This document shows positions 25,025 through 33,581 of a DNA stretch of 64,000 bases, one piece after another (within the stretch, counting starts at the first letter, position 1; every line of letters begins with the position of its first letter). The stretch is from Gemmataceae bacterium (lineage in GTDB: Bacteria > Planctomycetota > Planctomycetia > Gemmatales > Gemmataceae). Under the pieces are notes generated by a model. That model was not told where the DNA came from and did not search any database. It saw only the letters and a program-made list of their open reading frames with translations. The DNA lies in the NCBI GenBank assembly GCA_901538445.1, contig LR594584.1, positions 2,283,738 through 2,347,737 on the forward strand. The letters are read 5' to 3'. A program made the position numbers and the translations under genes.

Positions 25025-26530
25025 CTACGAGAGCAGTTCCGGGATGACGTGCCCGTGGACGTCGGTGAGTCGCCGGTCGATGCCGTTGTGCCGCACGGTG
25101 AGTTTCGTATGGTCGATGCCGAGCAGGTGCAAGATCGTGGCGTGGACGTCGTACACCTCGGTCGGGTTCTTCCGGTCGGCCGGCTTGTACCCGAAGTCGT
25201 CGCTGAGTCCGTGGGTCACGCCGCCCTTGATGCCGCCCCCGGCGAGCCAGTTGGTGAAGCAGTACGGGTTGTGGTCGCGGCCCTTCCCGCCCTGCGAACT
25301 CGGCATCCGGCCGAACTCGGAGGTCCAGAGGATGATCGTGTCTTCCAGCAGCCCGAGCCGCTTCAGGTCGGCGATCAGCGCGGCCGCGCCCCGGGCCATG
25401 CCAAACGCGAGCGGGCCGTGGTCGCGGTGGATGTCCTCGTGCGAGTCCCAGTTCCGCCGCGGGAACCCGTTGTCGTTGCCGCTCCAGATCTGCACGAACC
25501 GCACGCCGCGCTCCAGCAGCCGGCGGGCGACGAGGCACTTGCGGCCGAAGTAGTCCGTCTCCTCGATCGGGTTGATCTCCTTGTCGAACGCCGACTTCCC
25601 GTGGTCGAGCCCGTACAGCTTGAACACGCTCGCCGGCTCGCGGGAGATGTCGAGCGCCTCCGGGGCCGCGAGTTGCATCTTCGCGGCCAGCTCGTAGCTC
25701 TTGATCCGCGCGTCGAGCCGCTCGTCGCCGGGCCGCACGGCCGAGTGCTCGCGGTTCAGTTGCGAGAGCAGGTCGATCCCGGCCGCGTCGCTCCGCTTGG
25801 TGATGAACTTGGCCCGCTCGTCCGGGAACAGGTCTTCCACGGGCGTCTTGCTCCCGGGGAAGATCGCGCTGCCCTGGTGCTGGGCCGGGAGGAACGCGCT
25901 GTCCCAGTTCTTCGTGCCGTTTGACGCGAGCCCGCGGTGGTCGGGGAGCACCACGAACGTCGGGAGGTTCTGGTTCTCGCTCCCGAGGCCGTAGCTCGCC
26001 CAGCACCCCATCGCTGGGAACCCGGGTCGGTTGAACCCAGTGGTCTGGAGCAGGGTGCCCTGACTGTGGACGCCGGTCTTGCCGATCATGTTGTGAACGA
26101 ACGCCATCTCGTCGGCGACCGCGCCCAGCGGCGCGACCGTGTCCGACAGCATCTTCCCGCTCTTGCCGTAGGGCTTGAAGTCCCACACGGGCTTGAGCCA
26201 CGGCCCGAGGCCGTTCTGGAACGCCTCGACGTGCTCGCCGAAGTTGGCGGGCTTGCCGTGCTGCTTGACCAGCTCGGGCTTGTAGTCGAACAGGTCCACG
26301 TGGCTCGCCCCGCCGGCCATGAACAACTGGACGACCCGCTTGGCCCGCGGCTTGTGGTGGAGGCCCCCGTCGGCACGCTTCGGTGCGTCGGCGAGCAGCC
26401 GGTCGGAGCCGAGCAGTGCGGCGAGGGCGATGCCCCCGAGCCCGCCGCCCGAGTGGAAGAGAAAGTCTCTTCGGGACGTGCGGAGTGCGGAGTGCGGAGT
26501 GCGGAGTGAAGAACCACGATACACGGTCAT
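25025..26530 (-). CDS. DUF1501 family Tat-exported protein (SRR type)
   Basis: The ATG at 26530 gives 501 aa with a Tat leader, 'SRRDFLFHSGGGLGG', followed by a hydrophobic stretch. DUF1501 has the alkaline phosphatase/sulfatase-like fold; conserved blocks here are 'LFMAGGASHVDLFDYKPEL' (metal-site region), 'GRDHNPYCFTNWLAGGGIKGG' and 'DVHATILHLLGIDHTKLT'. The function of the family is unknown. It is 58 bp downstream of its DUF1549/DUF1553 partner. The N-terminal codons before SRR are made of four copies of the heptamer GTGCGGA (26478-26508), an unusual origin for a leader region. It groups with the protein at 61948 rather than with the other three DUF1501 proteins here. Confidence 0.88.
   Translation of the reverse strand: MTVYRGSSLRTPHSALRTSRRDFLFHSGGGLGGIALAALLGSDRLLADAPKRADGGLHHKPRAKRVVQLFMAGGASHVDLFDYKPELVKQHGKPANFGEHVEAFQNGLGPWLKPVWDFKPYGKSGKMLSDTVAPLGAVADEMAFVHNMIGKTGVHSQGTLLQTTGFNRPGFPAMGCWASYGLGSENQNLPTFVVLPDHRGLASNGTKNWDSAFLPAQHQGSAIFPGSKTPVEDLFPDERAKFITKRSDAAGIDLLSQLNREHSAVRPGDERLDARIKSYELAAKMQLAAPEALDISREPASVFKLYGLDHGKSAFDKEINPIEETDYFGRKCLVARRLLERGVRFVQIWSGNDNGFPRRNWDSHEDIHRDHGPLAFGMARGAAALIADLKRLGLLEDTIILWTSEFGRMPSSQGGKGRDHNPYCFTNWLAGGGIKGGVTHGLSDDFGYKPADRKNPTEVYDVHATILHLLGIDHTKLTVRHNGIDRRLTDVHGHVIPELLS
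26478..26508. repeat. Heptamer tandem repeat inside the DUF1501 leader
   Basis: Four perfect copies of GTGCGGA plus a partial fifth. They encode RTPHSALRTS just before the Tat motif. The same heptamer type appears at 46619-46639. Confidence 0.8.
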
Positions 26531-26588
26531 GTTCGCATCCCTAATCTGGTGGCGCAATCCAAGGGGCAACCCACAATCCGCGAGCGGC

Positions 26589-29585
26589 TCAGTCCACGAA
26601 CACGAACTCGTTCAGGTTCAGGATCACCCGGCAGGCGTTGGCGAGCCCGTGTTCCTTCGCGTAGGCGGTGAGGGCGTCCAGCTCCTTCGGGGTCGGGGCG
26701 CGACCGAACGCGAGGCGGACCGCGGCGGTGACGCGGCCCGCGTCGTCGGCCGCGAGCTTCTCAACCCGCTCGGCGAAGTGCTTCGCCATCGCGACCGCGA
26801 GCTTGTTGTTCAGGAGCGCGAGCGCCTGTTGCGGGGTCAGCGTCTGGTTCCGCTTCTCGACGGCGAGAGACGGGTCCGCACAGTCGAGCGCGACCATGAA
26901 CGGCTGTTGCTTCGAGCGCACCGTGAACCGGTACACCGACCGCCGGTGCGACTTCGCGTCCTCCGGGTCGTGGAGGTGGTACTGGTAGTGCGGCGAGTGC
27001 TCGGGGTGCTCGACGACGAAGTCCTTGAAGCTCGGGCCGCCCATCGTCAGATCGAGCTTGCCGGCGACCGACAGGATCGAGTCGCGGACCGCCTCGGCCT
27101 CCAGCTTGCGGCGGTTCTGCCGCCACAGGTAGCGGTTGTCGCTGTCGAGCTTGGCGTTCGCCTCGTTCGCGGCCGACGCCTGCTTGTACGTCTTGCTCGT
27201 CACGATCAGCCGGTGCAACTTCTTGAGCGACTGGTGATCTCGCAGTTCGGCGGCGAGGAAGTCGAGCAGTTCGGGGTGCGTCGGCAGTTGGCCCATCTTG
27301 CCGAAGTCGCTCGGGGTGTCGACGATCCCGCGGCCGAAGTGGTACTGCCACACGCGGTTCGCCATGACCCGCCAGGTGAGCGGGTTGTCCGGCGACGCGA
27401 TCCAGTTCGCGAGCGCCGCGCGCCGCTCCCCCTCGGAGTGGCCTGCGGGCAGGTCGAAGGTGCCGTTCACGCCGGGGATCGCGCGGATCGCACCCGCAGG
27501 AACCTCCTTGCCCGGCCGCGTCACGTCGCCCCGCGAGAGCACGAAGATCGGCCGCGGCGCGCCACCCTTGCCCCCGGTCCCGATGAAGTTCCCGCCGCCC
27601 GTGTGGACCGCGCCGACGTAGGCCCGGCGGCGGGTACCCGCGAGTGCCGCGAGTTCGGCATCGAGCTTGCGGACCTCGGCCTCGGCCGCCGCCAGCCCGG
27701 CCGCGTTCGCGTCTCCGAGCCCACGCTTGAGGAGGGTGTCGCGTTGGTCCTTTAGCTTGTTGAGTTCCGGCGCGCTGAGCGCCGGCCCCGGCGGGTACAG
27801 TCCGTCGGTGACATTGGTGAGCCCCCACCGCGGGCCGACCTCGATCGAGTCCACCGCGGTCGCCTTCTTCCCGGCGGCCCGGTTCTTCCCGTCGGCGGCG
27901 TACACCTCCAGCTCGGCGAGTGCCAGGAAGAACTCTTCCGGCAGGCGGGGCGCGAGCTTGGTCGCGGTCACCCGCACGTACCGGCCGGACTTCCCGGCCC
28001 CGGCGGAGGCGGTGAACGCGGCGGTGCCGGGGTTGGGGAGGTCGCTCCCGGTCTGATCCACAAGGGGAACCGCTGTCTTGAAGTCCGCGTCGTCCGACGC
28101 CTCGACCTTGAACCGGGGGGGGAACCCGAAGCCCGCACCGATCTTGTTGAAGTCGTCGGAGCACGGCCGCAGCACGACCCGGTCGAGCTTCACCCTCTCG
28201 CCGAGGTCCACCTGAACCCACTTCACCACGTCCGGCTTGGCGGCCAGCACCGAGTGGTAGCCGTGCTCGGCCGGGGCCGGCTTCGAGCCCGCTTTGCCAC
28301 CGTCCGCGATCCGGCGTTCGACCTCGACCAACTCCGCCCCGGCGGCCTTGCGGGCAGCGGCGAGGAGCGCCCCGGCGCGCCCGGAGGCCGCCGCCTTTTG
28401 CGCCTCCAGCTCGGCCCGCCGCGTGGCGACCTTCGGGTCCGTGTCGTACAGCCGATCGGTCCGGTCTACGGCCGCGAACACCGCCTGGAGCCGGTAGTAG
28501 TCCTCCTGCGGGATCGGGTCGAACTTGTGGTTGTGGCACTGGGCGCAGCTCACCGTCAGGCCCATGAAGGTGCCGATGGTGTTGGCGACCATGTCGTCGC
28601 GGTCGAGGTGCCGGGCCACCTTGCCGTCGACCTTCGACTCGGGCACCTCGATGTGACCGATCAGGTCCCACGGCCCGGCGGCCAGGAACCCGAGCGCCTC
28701 GATGCCGTCCACCGTTCCCGGGAACAGAACGTCGCCCGCGACCTGCTCCTTCACGAACCGACCATAGGGCTTGTCGTCGTTCAGCGAGCGGATGACGTAG
28801 TCCCGGTACGGCCAGGCGTTCGGCCGCGGCTGGTCCTTGTCGTACCCGTGCGTCTCGCCGAAGTGGACGACGTCGAGCCAGTACCGCGCCCACCTCTCGC
28901 CGTACTGCGGCATCGCGAGCAGCTTCTCGACCAGCCGCTCGAAGGCGTCCGGGGCCGGATCCTTGACGAACGCTTCGACTTCTTCCGGCGACGCGGGCAG
29001 GCCGATGAGGTCGAAGTACAGGCGGCGGATGAGGGTCCCGCGGTCCGCCTCGGGTGACGCAACGAGCCGCTTCTCGGCGAGCTTGGCGGCAACGAACGTG
29101 TCGATCGGGTTCGCCCCGGCGGGCACGGTCGGCTTCGCGATCGGCTTGAGGCTCCACCAGTCGGCCGGGTTATCGGCCTGCCCGTCGTTCGGCCACTTCG
29201 CGCCCTGCTCGATCCACCCCCTGAGAGTCGCGACCTCGGCGGCCGTGAGCCGCTCGCCCTTGGGCGGCATCTTCGTGTCATCGGTCGCGACCACCCGGTG
29301 GATCAGGAGGCTCTCGGCCGCCTTCCCCGCGACGAACGGACTGCCCGACTCGCCGCCCTTGAGCGCGTCGGCCCGACGGTCGAGCCGCAGGTCGCCGCGC
29401 TGCTTGTCCGGGCCGTGGCACGAGAGGCAGTGCTTCGCGAGGATCGGCTTCACGTCCCGGTCGAACTCGACCCCATTTGGGTCGGCGGCCGGCACCCCCC
29501 GGGCCTGCTGTGCGAGGGGGAGCCGGACCAGCAGGACCGCAGCGGCCGCGACGATAACGAGCGGGACGGTGGCGGGACGGAGCAT
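26589..29585 (-). CDS. Secreted cytochrome c / DUF1549 / discoidin-like / DUF1553 protein
   Basis: The ATG at 29585 gives 998 aa; upstream frame is not needed. Signal anchor or peptide at 1-26. PSCyt1-type cytochrome domain with CLSCH at 53-57, then DUF1549 (about 155-370) with a second heme site CAQCH at 347-351. An inserted F5/8 type C (discoidin)-like domain (about 441-600) has 'GYHSVLAAKPDVVKWVQVDLGE' and 'FPPRFKVEASDDADF'. DUF1553 occupies the C-terminal third ('RRKLEAEAVRDSILSVAG', 'ALLNNKLAVAMAKHFA'). The protein is probably periplasmic or surface-bound. The discoidin segment is clearly related to both ectodomain repeats of the histidine kinase encoded two genes upstream. Gap to the regulator gene 98 bp, to the DUF1501 gene 58 bp. 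Confidence 0.9.
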   Translation of the reverse strand: MLRPATVPLVIVAAAAVLLVRLPLAQQARGVPAADPNGVEFDRDVKPILAKHCLSCHGPDKQRGDLRLDRRADALKGGESGSPFVAGKAAESLLIHRVVATDDTKMPPKGERLTAAEVATLRGWIEQGAKWPNDGQADNPADWWSLKPIAKPTVPAGANPIDTFVAAKLAEKRLVASPEADRGTLIRRLYFDLIGLPASPEEVEAFVKDPAPDAFERLVEKLLAMPQYGERWARYWLDVVHFGETHGYDKDQPRPNAWPYRDYVIRSLNDDKPYGRFVKEQVAGDVLFPGTVDGIEALGFLAAGPWDLIGHIEVPESKVDGKVARHLDRDDMVANTIGTFMGLTVSCAQCHNHKFDPIPQEDYYRLQAVFAAVDRTDRLYDTDPKVATRRAELEAQKAAASGRAGALLAAARKAAGAELVEVERRIADGGKAGSKPAPAEHGYHSVLAAKPDVVKWVQVDLGERVKLDRVVLRPCSDDFNKIGAGFGFPPRFKVEASDDADFKTAVPLVDQTGSDLPNPGTAAFTASAGAGKSGRYVRVTATKLAPRLPEEFFLALAELEVYAADGKNRAAGKKATAVDSIEVGPRWGLTNVTDGLYPPGPALSAPELNKLKDQRDTLLKRGLGDANAAGLAAAEAEVRKLDAELAALAGTRRRAYVGAVHTGGGNFIGTGGKGGAPRPIFVLSRGDVTRPGKEVPAGAIRAIPGVNGTFDLPAGHSEGERRAALANWIASPDNPLTWRVMANRVWQYHFGRGIVDTPSDFGKMGQLPTHPELLDFLAAELRDHQSLKKLHRLIVTSKTYKQASAANEANAKLDSDNRYLWRQNRRKLEAEAVRDSILSVAGKLDLTMGGPSFKDFVVEHPEHSPHYQYHLHDPEDAKSHRRSVYRFTVRSKQQPFMVALDCADPSLAVEKRNQTLTPQQALALLNNKLAVAMAKHFAERVEKLAADDAGRVTAAVRLAFGRAPTPKELDALTAYAKEHGLANACRVILNLNEFVFVD

Positions 29586-29683
29586 CGGTCTACTCGCGGC
29601 GAGGAGCGAACGGGCGGAGTTGAAGGAAAGGTAACCCACGAACGAGCGCCCCCGCATCCCGCAATCACGGGACGGGCGAGTGT

Positions 29684-30337
29684 TTAGACCAGTTTCTCTT
29701 TCAGCGCCTTGGCCACGGCCCCCGAGCGCGTGTGGACGTGGAGCTTCTCGTAGATGTTGCGGATGTGCGTATCGACCGTGTGAACGCTGAGGTCGAGTTC
29801 CGAGGCGATCTCCTTCTTGATGAGCCCCTGGACCATGAGGTCGAGTACCCCGCGCTCGCGCTCGGTAAGCCCGTAGTCCGCCGGCGGGGGCGCGAGGCGC
29901 GTGAACATTTCGAGAACGCGCCGCGCGATCCGCCCGTTCATCGGCGACCCGCCGGCCAGCACGTCCCGGATCGCCGCGGTGATCTCCCCCACCGGGGACA
30001 TCTTGAGCAGGTAGCCCGTGGCCCCGGCACAGATCGCCCGAAAGATCTTGTCCTCGTCCTCGAAGACCGTCAGGACGATGATCCGCACCCCCGGTGCGGC
30101 CGCGACCAATCGGGGGATGCCGTCGAGCCCGCTCATTCCCGGGAGGCCGATGTCCAGGAGGATCACCCCCGGGGGCTCGCGGCTCGTGGCCAGCGCCGCG
30201 AGCGCGTCCTCGCAGTTGGCGAATGCCGCCGGGCAGGCGAGTCCCGGGGCCGCGTCCACCACCCGCATGATGGCGCGCCGGTACGAGTCGTTGTCCTCGA
30301 TCGTCCACACGCGGGCCGGTTGTGCAGCGGTCACCAT
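29684..30337 (-). CDS. NarL/LuxR-family response regulator
   Basis: This 217-aa two-domain regulator has a receiver domain (1-125) with acidic residues in 'TIEDND', phosphorylatable Asp62 in 'ILLDIGLPG', Thr in 'VLTVFED' and Lys112 in 'YLLKMSP'. A LuxR-type helix-turn-helix follows (about 152-212, 'LTERERGVLDLMVQGLIKKEIASELDLSVHTVDTHIRNIYEKL'). It starts only 4 bp after the histidine kinase stop, so the two are translationally linked and form a two-component system. The likely targets are the co-directional genes downstream, beginning with the discoidin-containing cytochrome gene. Confidence 0.95.
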   Translation of the reverse strand: MVTAAQPARVWTIEDNDSYRRAIMRVVDAAPGLACPAAFANCEDALAALATSREPPGVILLDIGLPGMSGLDGIPRLVAAAPGVRIIVLTVFEDEDKIFRAICAGATGYLLKMSPVGEITAAIRDVLAGGSPMNGRIARRVLEMFTRLAPPPADYGLTERERGVLDLMVQGLIKKEIASELDLSVHTVDTHIRNIYEKLHVHTRSGAVAKALKEKLV

Positions 30338-30341
30338 GATT

Positions 30342-32270
30342 TCACCCGATCGGAACGTGGAGGGTCAGGGTCGTGCCGCCGCCGGGCACCGTCTGAACGG
30401 TCAACTCGCCGCCCAGGTTCGTGACCCGGAACCGGATCCCCCGGAGCCCGGTGCCGGCGGTCACCTTGCCCGCGTCGAACCCGACCCCGTCGTCGGTGAC
30501 GGTCAGGAGGAAGGCGTCGGCCACGCGGTCGCACCTCACGGTGACGTTCCGCGCACGGGCATGGCGGGCGATGTTGTGGAGGATTTCCTTGAACGCGAGA
30601 AAGAGCTGCCGCTTGAACTCGAGGGAGACCCGGGCGGGCAGGCACCCGTCGGGGGCATCGAAGGTGAACGTGACCCCGACGAGCAGGGTCGCGGCCGATT
30701 CCCGGAGCTTGGCCAGGAGGTCGGCGCTGGTGTCGGGGCCGCGGCCCATGAGCCACACGAGGTCGCGGAGCGAGTCCGCGGTGCGCTGCGCCACGCGGGC
30801 GATCTCGGGCAGGTCGTGCGCGTCCCCGGCCTGGGCGAGGAGCAGGATGCCGCCGAGGTTGCTGCCGACCTCGTCGTGCAGGTCGCGGGAGATCCGGTCG
30901 CGGAGCCGCTCGGCCTCGCGGCGGCGCGCGACCCGCCCCCGCCACACGACCACCCCGACGAGCGCGACCGCGGCGACCGCGAGCCACCCGGCGAGGGTGA
31001 CCAGCCGCGCGTACGCGTGCCCCCGGGCCGACTCCAGCGCCGCCTCGACCGACCGCCACGCGGCGTGCCACTGGGTCGTCTTCGCTTCCACGGCCGCCCA
31101 CTCCGGCCACTCGGCGAGGCGGTGCTGGCTCGCGTACCCGTCCACCAGGTGCCGCGTGCCCCACAGCCCCCGCTCGATCGTGTCCCGAGCGGTCACGGGC
31201 CGCCCGAGCGCGACGTTCGTCCCGCCGCTGTAGACCTGGAGTTCCGCCAGTGCGAACACGTAGTCCTGGGTGCGCTCCCAGAGCCGAGTCGCGGTCACCC
31301 GCACGTACCGGCCCCGGAACCCGTCGGCCGGGACCACGACGAGACCGTCGCCGGGGTTCGGGAAATCGGCCGCGGTCGCGTTCAGGAGGACGCGCCGCGA
31401 GCGGAACCCCGCGTCCGGCGAGACCTCGACCCGGAACCGGAGCGGGAACCCGAACCCGCTCCGCTCCGCGAAGTCGCTCGGCCGGGCGGGGACGAGCCGG
31501 ACCTCTTCAAGGACGCGGTCCTCGCCGAGGTCCACTTGCACCCACTTCTCCGCGTCGGGAACGGGGCTGATTTCCGAGTGGTAGCCGTTGGCGGGACTGA
31601 GTTCGGGGGCGAGCGGGGGGCCGATGATGCCCTGTCCGTCGACGAGGTTCCGCAGGCTCCAGACGGGGCCGTTCTCGAGCGGGTCGGACCCGACCACGGC
31701 GCACCCCGCGGCGACGTTCCGGTTGGCCGAGAGGACCAGCACCTCGCCCAGCGCGAAGAAGAACAGCGAGCCCCGCGTGTTCAAGAAGGTTGCGGTCACC
31801 CGCACGAACCGGGCGGGCCGCTGGTTCGCCGGGACGATCACCGGGCGGTCGGCGGTCGAGACCTCGATCTCGGCGACCAGGAAGGCGTCGGAGAGATCCT
31901 CCTGGTCGGCAACTTCGACCCGCATCTTCCGCGGGAACAGGTAGCCGGGGCCGGCCTCCCCGGGCGGCCCGACGGCCGGCACGATCACGATGGTGTCGAT
32001 CGGACGGCGGTCGTACAGGTCGATCTGGACCCACCGGGCGCTCGTCGAGGTGTACGCCGCCCGGCTGTGGTACCCGAGGGCCGGGCAGGTCGCGAGCGGG
32101 GCGCGGGGGGCCGGGGTGTCGGCCCGCAACTCGCGCCGCCGCTCGTCGAGGGCGCGGAAGTCCGGGCTGACCAGCTTGGCCAGGCGGTCGAGCGCGGTCG
32201 GCTGTGCGGCGTCCGCGTTGGGAACGGCGACGAGCACGACCGCAAGAGCGAGAGCGGCGCGGCGGAGCAT
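30342..32270 (-). CDS. Sensor histidine kinase with two discoidin-like ectodomains
   Basis: The ATG at 32270 gives 642 aa with a signal peptide (1-22). Two discoidin-like repeats follow (about 66-220 and 228-385), sharing 'LGYHSRAAYTSTSARWVQIDL' / 'GYHSEISPVPDAEKWVQVDL' and 'RPARFVRVTATFL' / 'FRGRYVRVTATRL'. One membrane helix (424-443) precedes a HisKA_3 dimerisation domain with the phosphoacceptor His465 in 'RDLHDEVGSNLGG'. A HATPase domain follows with N-box 'KEILHNIARHA' (561-571) and G1 'DDGVGFD' (593-599). This is the NarX/DesK-like class that pairs with NarL regulators. Discoidin domains usually bind glycans or phospholipids, so an extracellular polysaccharide is the likely signal; that is inference. 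DUF1559 gene upstream at 115 bp. Confidence 0.92.
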   Translation of the reverse strand: MLRRAALALAVVLVAVPNADAAQPTALDRLAKLVSPDFRALDERRRELRADTPAPRAPLATCPALGYHSRAAYTSTSARWVQIDLYDRRPIDTIVIVPAVGPPGEAGPGYLFPRKMRVEVADQEDLSDAFLVAEIEVSTADRPVIVPANQRPARFVRVTATFLNTRGSLFFFALGEVLVLSANRNVAAGCAVVGSDPLENGPVWSLRNLVDGQGIIGPPLAPELSPANGYHSEISPVPDAEKWVQVDLGEDRVLEEVRLVPARPSDFAERSGFGFPLRFRVEVSPDAGFRSRRVLLNATAADFPNPGDGLVVVPADGFRGRYVRVTATRLWERTQDYVFALAELQVYSGGTNVALGRPVTARDTIERGLWGTRHLVDGYASQHRLAEWPEWAAVEAKTTQWHAAWRSVEAALESARGHAYARLVTLAGWLAVAAVALVGVVVWRGRVARRREAERLRDRISRDLHDEVGSNLGGILLLAQAGDAHDLPEIARVAQRTADSLRDLVWLMGRGPDTSADLLAKLRESAATLLVGVTFTFDAPDGCLPARVSLEFKRQLFLAFKEILHNIARHARARNVTVRCDRVADAFLLTVTDDGVGFDAGKVTAGTGLRGIRFRVTNLGGELTVQTVPGGGTTLTLHVPIG

Positions 32271-32385
32271 ACCACCAGTATCCGGTGGGGCGGGACGGAA
32301 CGCCACCGCGTTCCGGGCGTGGCAGGGGCCGGCCGGGTGACGGCGGCCGGCCGAAAGGTGCCTCAGGGCGAGGACAGGCGGGTGT

Positions 32386-33351
32386 CTACTCGTCGCTGAC
32401 CACGTTCCCGTCGTTGATCGACCCCATGTTGGACCAGGTCGTGCCGGTGATGCCGTTGCGGACGAACTGCACGCTCCCGTCGCACCGGACCGCGTTGGCC
32501 CCGCCGGTGTGCCGGCTGCGGGCGGCGTTCTGCCCGGACGCCCCGGCCGCGGCGCACGGGAGCAGCGGGTCCGTGTTTGCCGTACACCGGCCGGTGTCGG
32601 GGGAGGTCGAGTTGGGGGAGTTGATGGTCATCACCTGGAACCCCACGTAGGCGACGTCGTCGTTGAACACGTCGCCGCGGGCGTCGGTCCCGTCCGTGTC
32701 CGTTTTCGCCATGATGATTTCGGCCATCAGCACCGTGTTCGACGTGCCGTCGGTGATGTCGGTCATCCGGGTCTTGAACGGGCTCCCCGGCGCGCCGTTC
32801 GTCCACCCGAACGGGGCACGGGACGTGGTCGAGGTGCCGTTGGCCGCGACGTTGCCCCAGTTCACCATGTAGTTGGAGCGCGCCCGCCAGTACGCATCGC
32901 CCTTCCAGATGGCCCCCACGCGGTCGCTCGGGCAGTAGTAGATGCCGGGGGTCTGCGCGCACACCCCGGTTGTTGCGTTGGTGTTGATGCGGCCGGCGTC
33001 GTGGAAGTTGCCCGTCTCCGTGTTACCGTACTGCCCCGCGAGGGCCGACTGCTCGACATACGGCCACAGGTACACCACCCAGGTCTTGCGGCCGCCGCTG
33101 TTCGTCGCCCCGATCGGGAACGACTGGGTGGCGTCGTGGTGGCCGTGCATGGCGAGCCCCCACTGCTTGAGGTTGTTCTGGCACTTCATCCGGGCGGCGG
33201 CCTCGCGGACCTTCTGCACCGCGGGGAGGAGCAACCCAATCAGGATCGCGATGATGGCGATGACGACGAGGAGTTCGATCAGCGTGAACCCGACGCGGGC
33301 GGTGCGGTCTGGCGACCGGCCCCCGACCCGACGAACCGCGGACAGAGACAT
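32386..33351 (-). CDS. DUF1559 pseudopilin-like protein
   Basis: The ATG at 33351 gives 321 aa. A prepilin-type leader ends at Gly21 before Phe22 ('[18 protein letters not shown]', Glu at +5), so prepilin peptidase should process it. The planctomycete hallmark '[21 protein letters not shown]' follows. The C-terminus carries the H-X9-DG motif ('[12 protein letters not shown]'), typical of DUF1559. These proteins are numerous in Planctomycetes and may form pseudopili or surface fibres; the function is unproved. It is the upstream-most gene of the minus-strand run that includes the two-component system, with palindromes in the 230-bp divergent region before it. Confidence 0.93.
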   Translation of the reverse strand: MSLSAVRRVGGRSPDRTARVGFTLIELLVVIAIIAILIGLLLPAVQKVREAAARMKCQNNLKQWGLAMHGHHDATQSFPIGATNSGGRKTWVVYLWPYVEQSALAGQYGNTETGNFHDAGRINTNATTGVCAQTPGIYYCPSDRVGAIWKGDAYWRARSNYMVNWGNVAANGTSTTSRAPFGWTNGAPGSPFKTRMTDITDGTSNTVLMAEIIMAKTDTDGTDARGDVFNDDVAYVGFQVMTINSPNSTSPDTGRCTANTDPLLPCAAAGASGQNAARSRHTGGANAVRCDGSVQFVRNGITGTTWSNMGSINDGNVVSDE

Positions 33352-33442
33352 GATGACCTCGGGAATGAGAGGAAGAGTGGCGGCGGGCGGCGGCCCCGGC
33401 TCCCGCCGCCAGACACGGTACCCGACCCTGAAACCGCCCGGC

Positions 33443-33499
33443 TTCACGCGATCGCGTGAGGCGTGGAATTGTGGTCCGACGTTCACGCGATCGCGTGAA
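33443..33499. promoter_or_regulatory. Two copies of a GCGATCGC-centred palindrome, operator-like
   Basis: TTCACGCGATCGCGTGA occurs at 33443-33459 and, extended to the perfect 18-bp palindrome TTCACGCGATCGCGTGAA, at 33482-33499. The copies are 39 bp apart in the divergent region between the DUF1559 and DUF1501 genes. Confidence 0.55.
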
Positions 33500-33581
33500 G
33501 CGTGGGACGGTCATTCGAACCTAAGCTCACCACACACCCGCTCTCCGATCGCGTTGCACCAAGTTCGTCCCGGAGCCCACC

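Noticed and set aside
22509-26201. 1230-codon minus-strand open frame joined to the MFS transporter
   Set aside because: Its first 730 codons are out of frame with the DUF1501 and metallopeptidase genes; only the part from the ATG at 24011 is transporter.
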